Source: CAZCWX01 sp964502465 (GTDB taxonomy: Bacteria > Desulfobacterota > Binatia > Bin18). From it: a stretch of 6,605 bases of DNA. Below the pieces are notes generated by a model. The model saw only the letters and a list, made by a program, of their open reading frames with translations, was not told where the DNA came from and made no database searches. The position numbers and the translations under genes are program-made. Shown here in pieces: positions 1 to 6,352 of this stretch (position 1 is its first letter; each line of letters starts with the position of its first letter). The DNA is taken from the NCBI GenBank assembly GCA_964502465.1, contig CAZCWX010000601.1, positions 1 to 6,605 of the forward strand. The letters are read 5' to 3'.

Positions 1-1
1 C

Positions 2-481
2 GTGGAGTTCAAGGATCGGTGGAAAGTTACGCGCGAGCGCATCCTGGCGATGAAAGAGATCTGGACGAACGAGGTTGCTGAGTATCACGGCAAGTTTGTG
101 GATTTCGCTCCCCTGTGGTGCTGGCCCAAGCCCGTGCAAGCAGGCGGACCGCCCATCCTCCTGGGAGCGTGGTCGAAGTGGGTTCCCCCGCGGGTGGTCG
201 AGTATTGTGACGGCTGGTTTCCCGTAGACGTAGGGGTTGACTTGGCAGGCGGGATCGAAGCCATTCGCGCTGAAGCCGCGCGGCGCGGGAAATCCGGAGT
301 TCGGTTCGATCTGAGCGTACTGACGGCCGAGGAAATGGCTCCGCACGGGATCGAGACCCGGATTGGTGAGCTTATAAAGTTTGGCTTTAATCGTGTCTTG
401 TTCCTGATCTCGCCGGCGAGCCCTGACAAACAACGGTCCGTACTGGACCGCTATGCGACGTTAATCCGCAAGTTTGCCTAG
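2..481 (+). CDS. LLM-class (luciferase-like) F420/flavin-dependent oxidoreductase, C-terminal part
   Basis: This is the C-terminal part of a luciferase-like TIM-barrel oxidoreductase. About 159 residues are visible, roughly half of the usual 280-300. The reading frame is open to the left edge, so the GTG at 2 is most likely an internal valine and the gene starts outside the window. The recognisable family pattern is a helix rich in R, K and E (FKDRWKVTRERILAMKEIWT), then AEYHGKFVDF, then WPKPVQ followed by PPILLG and RVVEYCDGWFP. This order is typical of the F420-dependent LLM subgroup related to TIGR03619. Family members bind F420 or FMN and catalyse hydride transfer or monooxygenation in the cytoplasm; the substrate is unknown. 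The usual GDGW is CDGW here, and the segment after LLG (AWSKWVPP) differs from the more common form I recall. It ends with TAG, 150 bases before BVMO1. Cofactor choice (F420 or FMN) cannot be decided from this half. Confidence 0.85.
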   Translation: MEFKDRWKVTRERILAMKEIWTNEVAEYHGKFVDFAPLWCWPKPVQAGGPPILLGAWSKWVPPRVVEYCDGWFPVDVGVDLAGGIEAIRAEAARRGKSGVRFDLSVLTAEEMAPHGIETRIGELIKFGFNRVLFLISPASPDKQRSVLDRYATLIRKFA

Positions 482-514
482 CGGTAAATGCGTGCGCGGC
501 ATGCGTTCTCCTGG

Positions 515-530
515 GCACGCACGTGCGTGC
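515..530. repeat. Perfect 16-bp palindrome in the LLM1-BVMO1 gap
   Basis: GCACGCACGTGCGTGC is its own reverse complement. As RNA it could fold into a 6-bp GC stem with an ACGT loop. The ten bases TGCGTGCGCG overlap its right arm (524-533) and also occur upstream at 489-498. The upstream copy could therefore pair with the left arm instead (489-495 with 515-521). No T-run follows, so it is not a classical intrinsic terminator. It could be an operator for a dimeric regulator or an RNA stem between LLM1 and BVMO1. The palindrome is certain; the role is inference. Confidence 0.5.
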
Positions 531-587
531 GCGCGCCGAAGCTGTCGTTGGCGTATTGCGACGGCGCCGTTTTCCTTGTGTCAGAAG

Positions 588-631
588 TTTATCAATGTTC
601 CACAGTTCTCTTTTTAAGGAGGGGTAATGCA
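588..631 (+). promoter_or_regulatory. 5' leader of BVMO1, homologous to the BVMO3 leader
   Basis: These 44 bases lie directly before the BVMO1 start and align without gaps to the 44 bases before BVMO3 (4295-4338), with 33 of 44 matches by hand count. Both begin with TTTATC, followed by ATG and a CCACA block, a T-rich stretch and a strong Shine-Dalgarno core at a matching distance from the ATG. The leader was probably copied together with the gene. No clear -35/-10 pair was found in it or just upstream. Further upstream the two sequences stop resembling each other. Confidence 0.6.
616..622 (+). promoter_or_regulatory. Shine-Dalgarno site setting the BVMO1 start
   Basis: AAGGAGG lies 9 bases before the ATG at 632. 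It decides the start: the frame stays open upstream to an ATG at 488, but that has no comparable site. The start at 632 also gives exactly the same length and N-terminus type as BVMO3. Confidence 0.85.
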
Positions 632-2461
632 ATGAGTCACACTGTTTCCCAATCCCAACCAAACCGCATCCCGACTGCCGAAGAACTGGGCTTCGACCCA
701 GGTATCCTGCGCGAGAAGTACGCCGCCGAACGTGCCAAGCGTCTACGGGCAGACGCAAACAACCAGTACCAGGAAATGAAGGGCCAGTACGCGCACTACG
801 ACCAGGACCCCTACGTCGAGCCGGGCTTCACCCGCCCTGCGCTGCAAGAAGAACTGGATGTGCTGATCGTTGGCGGGGGCTTTGGAGGCTTGTTAGCAGC
901 AGCACGGCTGCAAAAGGTCGGGATCACCAACATGCGCATCATTGAGAAGGCCGGTGATTTTGGCGGAACCTGGTACTGGAACCGCTATCCCGGCGCGCAA
1001 TGTGACGTCGAATCCTACGTCTATTTACCCTTGCTCGAAGAAACTGGCTACATCCCGAAGGAAAAATACTCCTTCCAGCCGGAGATCTTTGAACACGCCC
1101 AACGCATCGGCAAGCACTTCAATCTCTACGAGAAGGCCTGTTTTCAGACCCAAATCAAAGAGGCGCGCTGGAATGAAAACACACAGCGCTGGACAGTCAC
1201 GACTGATCGCGGTGATATTTTCCAGGCGCGTTTTGTCATCATGTCGAGTGGCCCGCTCAACCGCCCCAAGCTGCCAGGGATTCCAGGGATTGAGAAGTTC
1301 AAGGGACATACCTTCCACACCAGTCGCTGGGACTACAACTACACGGGGGGCAGTACCACCGGTGGTTTAGTCAAGCTGAAAGACAAACGGGTTGGGATCA
1401 TTGGGACGGGAGCGACGGCAATTCAGTGTGTGTCCCATTTGGGCGAGCACGCCAAGCAACTCTATGTCTTCCAGCGCACGCCGTCCTCAGTGGACGAACG
1501 GAACAATAAGCCGACTGATCCGGAATGGGTGAAGACACTCAAGCCAGGATGGCAGACCGAGCGCAACTACAACTTCACTGCCCTTTTGACCGGGATCGCA
1601 GTCGAAGAAGATTTAGTGAACGACCAATGGACGAGCCTCTTTAAGCATATGGGCCGGTTGCTCGCAGGCAAGGAGAACTCAGAACTCTCCAGCGAAGACA
1701 TTGCGCGCATCGCAGAGATTGCTGACTTCCAGAAGATGAACGAAGTGCGCGGTCGCGTGTCTTCAACGGTGAGCGACCAGGAGACGGCCGAGGCCCTCAA
1801 GGCGTGGTACGGGCAGTGGTGCAAGCGACCCACCTTCAACGACGACTACTTACCCACCTTCAACCGGCCCAATGTGAAATTGGTCGATACTAAAGGGAAA
1901 GGCGTCGAGCGCGTAACCGAGCACGGAGTGGTCGTGGACGGCGTTGAGTACGAAGTGGACTGCCTGATCTTCGCGACCGGCTTTGAGGTGGGAACGGTGT
2001 ACACACAGCGCGCCCAGTTTGAGATGTACGGCCGCAATGGGGTATCACTCTCTGACTATTGGACGAAAGGGATGCGGACCTACCACGGGTTTCTGAGCCA
2101 TGGCTTTCCGAACTGTTTCCATATGGGGCTCACGCAGACCGGTTTCGCAGCGAACTTCACCTACATGCTGGACGAGCAGGCCAACCACGTCGCTCATCTC
2201 CTCAGGCAGGTCAATGATCGCAAAGCGCACTCCGTCGAGCCGACCCCTGAGGCGGAGGCAGATTGGGTGAAGCTGGTGACTGGAGCGACCGCCATGAGTG
2301 AATATCAGAATACCTGCACGCCGGGATACTACAACGGCGAGGGAACAAATGAGGGGCAAGGCTTCCTGCAGACCAACTACCCCGATGGCGGGCTCGCCTT
2401 TTTCGCCATACTGGCCCGCTGGCGCGAACAGGGGGATTTCGAGGGGCTCGTTGTGAAGTAG
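632..2461 (+). CDS. Type I Baeyer-Villiger monooxygenase, long N-terminal-extension type (BVMO1)
   Basis: A cytoplasmic FAD- and NADPH-dependent monooxygenase of 609 aa, expected to turn a ketone into an ester or lactone. Residues 1-75 form a polar extension (ELGFDP, LREKYAAER, NNQYQE) seen in the longer BVMO group that includes cyclopentadecanone monooxygenase-like enzymes. The FAD Rossmann motif GGGFGG is at 81-86 with E105 at the end of the second strand. The GTWYWNRYPG block follows, with D125 matching the catalytic-site Asp of phenylacetone monooxygenase. The BVMO fingerprint FKGHTFHTSRWD is at 223-234. The NADPH Rossmann motif is GTGATA (258-263), with Ala where the third Gly is usual. 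K398-R399 match the Lys-Arg pair whose Arg stabilises the peroxyflavin. ATGF is at 448-451. The C-terminal CTPGYYNGEG (562-571) stands about where shorter BVMOs have SWxxGANIPGK. No signal peptide or membrane segment is seen. It is a gapless paralogue of BVMO3 (about 77% identity) and probably shares a transcript with BVMO2, 101 bases downstream. The substrate is unknown. Confidence 0.93.
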   Translation: MSHTVSQSQPNRIPTAEELGFDPGILREKYAAERAKRLRADANNQYQEMKGQYAHYDQDPYVEPGFTRPALQEELDVLIVGGGFGGLLAAARLQKVGITNMRIIEKAGDFGGTWYWNRYPGAQCDVESYVYLPLLEETGYIPKEKYSFQPEIFEHAQRIGKHFNLYEKACFQTQIKEARWNENTQRWTVTTDRGDIFQARFVIMSSGPLNRPKLPGIPGIEKFKGHTFHTSRWDYNYTGGSTTGGLVKLKDKRVGIIGTGATAIQCVSHLGEHAKQLYVFQRTPSSVDERNNKPTDPEWVKTLKPGWQTERNYNFTALLTGIAVEEDLVNDQWTSLFKHMGRLLAGKENSELSSEDIARIAEIADFQKMNEVRGRVSSTVSDQETAEALKAWYGQWCKRPTFNDDYLPTFNRPNVKLVDTKGKGVERVTEHGVVVDGVEYEVDCLIFATGFEVGTVYTQRAQFEMYGRNGVSLSDYWTKGMRTYHGFLSHGFPNCFHMGLTQTGFAANFTYMLDEQANHVAHLLRQVNDRKAHSVEPTPEAEADWVKLVTGATAMSEYQNTCTPGYYNGEGTNEGQGFLQTNYPDGGLAFFAILARWREQGDFEGLVVK

Positions 2462-2549
2462 GCTGCGGAGATCAGAGCAAAGCAGGAACAAGAAGTAATC
2501 ATATCCTGACGCAAACCATGAACAAGCACAGGACTTGAAAAAATCCACG

Positions 2550-2556
2550 AAGGAGG
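2550..2556 (+). promoter_or_regulatory. Shine-Dalgarno site of BVMO2
   Basis: AAGGAGG lies 6 bases before the ATG at 2563 and fixes the start. The 101-base gap before BVMO2 (2462-2562) is purine-rich. I see no strong hairpin, T-run or clear promoter in it, so co-transcription with BVMO1 is likely. Confidence 0.85.
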
Positions 2557-2562
2557 AACGAC

Positions 2563-4230
2563 ATGGCACATGTTCAGCAGTCGTCGACGGCCACCGCTCA
2601 GGGGCCGATCGAGCAATATGATGCGGTCATCATCGGGGCAGGCGTCGGTGGTCTGTACGCTCTGCACCACCTACGCAAGATGGGCTTCTCGGTCCGGGTG
2701 TACGAAGGGGCCGCTGGTGTGGGCGGCACGTGGTGGTGGAACCGCTACCCCGGTGCGCGGGTCGATGGTCCGGGCAGCCCCTTTTATTGTTACACTTTCT
2801 CAGAAGATCTCGTGCGGGAGTGGGACTGGGCTGACACCCAGCCCGACCAGCCCTCGGTGCTGGCGTATCTCGAGTACGTGGCCGACCGGCTCGACCTGCG
2901 CCGCGACATCCAGCTCGAAACCTGGATACGCGATGCTCGCTACGACGAGGAGAAGCAACGCTGGTTGGTAGAGACCAGCGCAGGCGAACGCGTCTGCTGC
3001 CAGTTTCTGATCTGTGCGGTCGGTACCCTCTCAGCAGCGTACAAGCCCGACATTCCTGGAATCGACGACTTTGCCGGCGAGTGCTACCACACTGGCCGCT
3101 GGCCGCAGGAGCCCGTCTCATTTGTCGGCAAGCGAGTTGGCGTGATCGGCACCGGCTCATCAGGGGTGCAAGCGATTCCCGAAATCGCCCGCGAGGCGGC
3201 GCACCTGACGGTGTTCCAGCGTACGCCGCAGTACACCATCCCAGCTCGCAATCGCCCCCTCGACCCCGAGCTGGTGCGACAGGTCCGTGAGAATTGGTCC
3301 GCCATCCGCGCGCAGCTGAACGCGTCCCCCGTGGGTATGCCTGTCGAAATCAGCAAGCGCTTGGCCGCCGAGGATACCCCCGAGCAGCGTCAGGCACTCT
3401 ACGAAGAGCTGTGGCAGAAGGGTGGTTTCTACCTCCTCTTTAGCAGCTATGCCGATATCCTGACCGACAAGGAGGCCAACCGTTCACTGGCTGACTTCGT
3501 GCGCGGTAAGATCCGCGAGACCGTGCGCGACCCCAAGACCGCCGAGAAGCTGATGCCCAACTACTACCTAGGCACCAAGCGTCAGCTCCTCGATAACGGC
3601 TACTACGAAACCTTCAACCGTGACAACGTCACCCTCGTCGACCTGCGTGAAGACCCAATTCAGACGATCGCGCCTACGGGCGTGCGTACGGCGACGGGCG
3701 AGCATCCGCTTGACATGCTCGTACTGGCGACCGGCTTCGACGCTGTCACCGGCGCGCTGCTGCGTCTCAACCCGAAGGGGCGCGGCGGCGTCAGCCTGGC
3801 GGAGAAGTGGCGCACGCGTTTTAACACCTACCTCGGCATTGGGATATCCGACTTCCCTAACCTCCTTATGATCCATGGCCCTGGGTCACCCTCGGTGCTC
3901 TTCAATATGCCACTCGGCGCCGAGCTTGAGTCGACATGGATTGGCGACTGTATGAGCTACGTGCGTGAACGCGGCCTGGGCGCCATCGAGCCGACCCCCG
4001 ACGCCGAGCAGAACTGGGACCAAGAGGTCGCCGATCTCGCTAACGCGACGCTTTACCCTCTCACCGATTCCTGGTACATGGGGGCGAACATCCCTGGCAA
4101 ACCCCGCCAGTTCTGCGCCCATCTGGGTGGACCCCTCTACTTCCAGCGCATTGCTGAAGTCGCTGCTAAGGGTTACGAAGGCTTTGTGTTCGCGAAGAAG
4201 CACCAAGAGGAGGCCATCGCCGCGCTCTGA
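2563..4230 (+). CDS. Type I Baeyer-Villiger monooxygenase, cyclohexanone/phenylacetone monooxygenase-like (BVMO2)
   Basis: A 555-aa FAD/NADPH ketone monooxygenase of the shorter, classical type, the usual length for cyclohexanone, phenylacetone and steroid monooxygenases. The FAD motif GAGVGG is at 25-30, only about 20 residues from the start, and E48 ends the second strand. GGTWWWNRYPGARVD (54-68) carries the conserved Asp D68. The fingerprint FAGECYHTGRWP is at 170-181 and the NADPH motif GTGSSG at 196-201. GTKR (337-340) supplies the Lys-Arg pair, FNRDNV follows, and ATGF is at 389-392. SWYMGANIPGK (503-513) is a hallmark of the cyclohexanone monooxygenase group. All catalytic landmarks are present, so the enzyme should be active. 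It resembles BVMO1 and BVMO3 only at motif level, so it is not part of their duplication. In a 40-codon sample (2881-3000) its third positions are more GC-rich (32 of 40) than those of BVMO3 in the sample 4621-4740 (24 of 40). The substrate cannot be read from the sequence. Confidence 0.93.
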   Translation: MAHVQQSSTATAQGPIEQYDAVIIGAGVGGLYALHHLRKMGFSVRVYEGAAGVGGTWWWNRYPGARVDGPGSPFYCYTFSEDLVREWDWADTQPDQPSVLAYLEYVADRLDLRRDIQLETWIRDARYDEEKQRWLVETSAGERVCCQFLICAVGTLSAAYKPDIPGIDDFAGECYHTGRWPQEPVSFVGKRVGVIGTGSSGVQAIPEIAREAAHLTVFQRTPQYTIPARNRPLDPELVRQVRENWSAIRAQLNASPVGMPVEISKRLAAEDTPEQRQALYEELWQKGGFYLLFSSYADILTDKEANRSLADFVRGKIRETVRDPKTAEKLMPNYYLGTKRQLLDNGYYETFNRDNVTLVDLREDPIQTIAPTGVRTATGEHPLDMLVLATGFDAVTGALLRLNPKGRGGVSLAEKWRTRFNTYLGIGISDFPNLLMIHGPGSPSVLFNMPLGAELESTWIGDCMSYVRERGLGAIEPTPDAEQNWDQEVADLANATLYPLTDSWYMGANIPGKPRQFCAHLGGPLYFQRIAEVAAKGYEGFVFAKKHQEEAIAAL

Positions 4231-4242
4231 GTGCCTCGGGAA

Positions 4243-4265
4243 CCCGGCGTAGCCCCCGCGCCGGG
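4243..4265 (+). terminator. GC-rich hairpin after BVMO2 (possible terminator or pause site)
   Basis: CCCGGCG (4243-4249) and CGCCGGG (4259-4265) form a perfect 7-bp stem around a 9-base loop, starting 12 bases after the BVMO2 stop. No T-run follows, so it is not a textbook intrinsic terminator. It may reduce read-through, act with Rho, or protect the 3' end of the BVMO1-BVMO2 message. The stem is certain; termination is inference. Confidence 0.4.
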
Positions 4266-4294
4266 CCGATCTGCTTCCATATAAGGGTATTACA

Positions 4295-4338
4295 TTTATC
4301 GATGTCCCACATTTCATTTTGTCAGGAGGACTACAGCA
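4295..4338 (+). promoter_or_regulatory. 5' leader of BVMO3, homologous to the BVMO1 leader
   Basis: It aligns without gaps to 588-631, with 33 of 44 matches by hand count and the same distance to the start codon. Just upstream, TATAAG at 4280-4285 could serve as a -10 element, but no matching -35 is visible. A promoter here is therefore only a possibility. Confidence 0.6.
4324..4329 (+). promoter_or_regulatory. Shine-Dalgarno site of BVMO3
   Basis: AGGAGG lies 9 bases before the ATG at 4339, the same spacing as in BVMO1, and supports this start. Confidence 0.85.
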
Positions 4339-6168
4339 ATGAGTCAAACCGTTCCCCAATCCCACCCGACCCGCCTCCCAACTGTCGAAGAGTTAGGCTT
4401 TGACCCAGTGGCTCTGCGTGAGAAGTATGCCGCCGAACGGACCAAGCGGCTGCGGGTAGACGGCAATAATCAGTATCAGGAAATTATTGACCAGTTTACG
4501 CATTACAATGTGGACCCATATGTGGAACCAGGGTTTACACGCCCTGCTCTGCGCGAGGAACTGGACGCTGTCATCATTGGCGGTGGGTTTGGCGGCTTGC
4601 TCGCTGCGGCGCGATTGCAGGAAGTTGGCATCATCAACATCCGCGTTATCGAGAAAGCTGGCGATTTTGGTGGCACCTGGTACTGGAATCGCTATCCTGG
4701 AGCCCAGTGTGACGTGGAATCCTATGTCTATCTGCCGCTGCTCGAAGAGACGGGGTATATGCCCAAAGAGAAGTATTCGTTTGCGCCAGAGATCCTTGCG
4801 CATGCCCAGCGGATCGGGCGACATTTCAAGCTCTACGAAAAAGCCTGCTTCCAGACGCAGATTAAAGAAGCCCGCTGGAACGAGGATACTGGACGGTGGA
4901 CGATCACGACGGATCGTGATGACGTCTTCCAAGCACGCTTTGTGATCATGTGCAGTGGTCCCCTGAACCGTCCCAAGTTGCCAGGGATACCTGGCATTGA
5001 AAAGTTCAAAGGCCATACCTTTCACACCAGTCGGTGGGATTACTACTATACCGGAGGCGATAGCAGCGGGGGTTTACACAAGCTCCACGACAAACGGGTC
5101 GGCATTATTGGCACGGGAGCCACCGCCATCCAATGTGTGCCCCATCTCGGCCAACATGCCAAGCAACTCTATGTGTTCCAGCGCACACCCTCATCGGTGG
5201 ATAAGCGGGGCAATCTGCCGACTGACCCAGAATGGGTAAAGACCCTCACGCCCGGCTGGCAAGCCTATCGCAATAATAATTTCTGCACCCTCATGGCGGG
5301 GAGACCCGTCGAGGAAGATCTCGTGAACGATGGCTGGACGAGTCTCTTCAAGAAGCTAACCAGGCTGTTTTCGCGCAGAAATAACGCCGATCTCACCGAA
5401 GAAGAACGGGCACAGCTGACCGCGATCGCGGATTTCCAGCAGATGAACGAGATCCGCGCTCGTGTGGCCACGATCGTCAAAGATCCGCAAACTGCCGAAG
5501 CACTCAAGCCGTGGTACGGGCAATGGTGCAAACGGCCCACCTTCAATGATGACTATCTCCCGACCTTCAACCGGCCCAATGTCAAACTGGTAGACACAAA
5601 AGGCAAAGGAGTTGATCGGGTAACCGAGCATGGCATCGTGGTGGAGGGAGTAGAGTATGAAGTCGATTGTTTGATTTTCGCCACCGGCTTTGAGGTCGGC
5701 ACGGCGTACACCCGGCGGGCGGAGTTTGAGTTATATGGGCGCAATGGCGTGCGTCTCACCGATGCGTGGGCACAAGGGATGCGGACCTACCACGGATTCC
5801 TGAGTTGTGGATTTCCGAACTGTTTCCATATGGGATTGACCCAAACAGGATTGGCCCCGAACTTTACCTACCTGATAGAAGGGCAGGCGCAGCACATTGC
5901 GCAGCTCATCTCAGAGGTCAATGCGCGCAAGGCAACGTCAATCGAGCCGACGCCTGAGGCTGAGGCAGAGTGGGTCGAGTTGATGACGAAACCGAATGCC
6001 TTGACCGAGTACCAGAATGCTTGCACGCCGGGCTACTACAATGGCGAGGGGCAAAACACGGGCATAGGGTTTGTGGGGACGCAGTATCCTCAGGGTGCGC
6101 CCTCTTTTTTCAAAATGCTCGCTCGCTGGCGCGAACAGGGGGATTGCAAGGGCCTGGTCTTGCAGTAG
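4339..6168 (+). CDS. Type I Baeyer-Villiger monooxygenase, paralogue of BVMO1 (BVMO3)
   Basis: A 609-aa FAD/NADPH Baeyer-Villiger monooxygenase that aligns with BVMO1 end to end without a gap, with about 468 of 609 residues identical by hand count. All landmarks sit at the same positions: GGGFGG 81-86, E105, D125, FKGHTFHTSRWD 223-234, GTGATA 258-263 (Ala for the third Gly), K398-R399, ATGF 448-451 and CTPGYYNGEG 562-571. Differences are uneven: about 84% identity over residues 1-300, only about 56% over 301-380, about 90% over 381-450 and about 69% from 451 to the end. The FAD and NADPH sites are thus kept while the middle helical region and the C-terminal part diverged, which suggests a different ketone substrate range. 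Silent changes are common even where the protein is identical, so the duplication is not recent. Its third codon positions are less GC-rich than those of BVMO2 in the samples counted. It has its own leader and ribosome site. The substrate is unknown. Confidence 0.93.
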   Translation: MSQTVPQSHPTRLPTVEELGFDPVALREKYAAERTKRLRVDGNNQYQEIIDQFTHYNVDPYVEPGFTRPALREELDAVIIGGGFGGLLAAARLQEVGIINIRVIEKAGDFGGTWYWNRYPGAQCDVESYVYLPLLEETGYMPKEKYSFAPEILAHAQRIGRHFKLYEKACFQTQIKEARWNEDTGRWTITTDRDDVFQARFVIMCSGPLNRPKLPGIPGIEKFKGHTFHTSRWDYYYTGGDSSGGLHKLHDKRVGIIGTGATAIQCVPHLGQHAKQLYVFQRTPSSVDKRGNLPTDPEWVKTLTPGWQAYRNNNFCTLMAGRPVEEDLVNDGWTSLFKKLTRLFSRRNNADLTEEERAQLTAIADFQQMNEIRARVATIVKDPQTAEALKPWYGQWCKRPTFNDDYLPTFNRPNVKLVDTKGKGVDRVTEHGIVVEGVEYEVDCLIFATGFEVGTAYTRRAEFELYGRNGVRLTDAWAQGMRTYHGFLSCGFPNCFHMGLTQTGLAPNFTYLIEGQAQHIAQLISEVNARKATSIEPTPEAEAEWVELMTKPNALTEYQNACTPGYYNGEGQNTGIGFVGTQYPQGAPSFFKMLARWREQGDCKGLVLQ

Positions 6169-6352
6169 GTCCACGAGCGCCGGAGGAAATCAGCTCGTTT
6201 GTAAGTAGAGAGGAGCAAGAGCAGAGACAACTAGGTCCAGGTTGCAGGCACATCTCCGGCCTTGGTCCGGAGCAATTGCTGCGGGGGCCATGATGGATTC
6301 CTTACTCTTGCTCTTCATCTCCGCAATTGACTGCACCCATAAGGAGGGATGG
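6169..6352 (+). other. 184-base gap between BVMO3 and LLM2 with several inverted repeats
   Basis: No gene is seen here. ACGAGC (6173-6178) pairs with GCTCGT (6193-6198) across a 14-base loop just after the BVMO3 stop, followed by TTTG; it could be a weak terminator. CTCCGG (6254-6259) and CCGGAG (6267-6272) form a 6-bp stem with a 7-base loop. AGCAATTGCT (6271-6280) is a perfect palindrome, and GCAATTG recurs at 6323-6329. A longer-range pairing joins 6210-6221 to 6305-6316 (12 pairs including one G-U, with GAGCAAGAG against CTCTTGCTC) and encloses the smaller stem. The repeats are seen directly; any control of the LLM2 gene is inference. Confidence 0.4.
6341..6347 (+). promoter_or_regulatory. 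Shine-Dalgarno site of LLM2
   Basis: AAGGAGG lies 5 bases before the ATG at 6353 and 8 bases before the in-frame ATG at 6356. Either may be used. The second has the better spacing and the usual family start MVDFGIV. Confidence 0.8.

Noticed and set aside
561..570. ACGGCGCCGT palindrome followed by a short T-run, as a terminator of LLM1
   Set aside because: It has no loop bases, so only a very short stem can form, and the T-run is interrupted after four bases.
627..629. ATG directly after the BVMO1 ribosome site
   Set aside because: It is out of frame with the BVMO and too close to the AGGAGG core.
488..631. In-frame upstream start giving BVMO1 48 extra residues
   Set aside because: No ribosome site of note before 488, the added residues look random, and the start at 632 has AAGGAGG and gives the same length as BVMO3.
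2045..2569. 174-codon open frame on the – strand over the end of BVMO1
   Set aside because: It is antisense to conserved coding sequence; the protein has no family features and no supporting ribosome site was noted.
2630..3160. 176-codon Arg-rich open frame on the – strand inside BVMO2
   Set aside because: An Arg- and Ser-rich translation is typical of a shadow frame in GC-rich DNA.
4393..5025. 210-codon open frame on the – strand inside BVMO3
   Set aside because: It lies antisense to a clearly conserved enzyme, has no recognisable domain, and is a side effect of codon bias.
6290..6352. In-frame ATG at 6290 giving LLM2 a hydrophobic 21-residue extension
   Set aside because: LLM enzymes are cytosolic and begin directly at the first barrel strand; the strong ribosome site lies inside the would-be extension, and none is clear before 6290.
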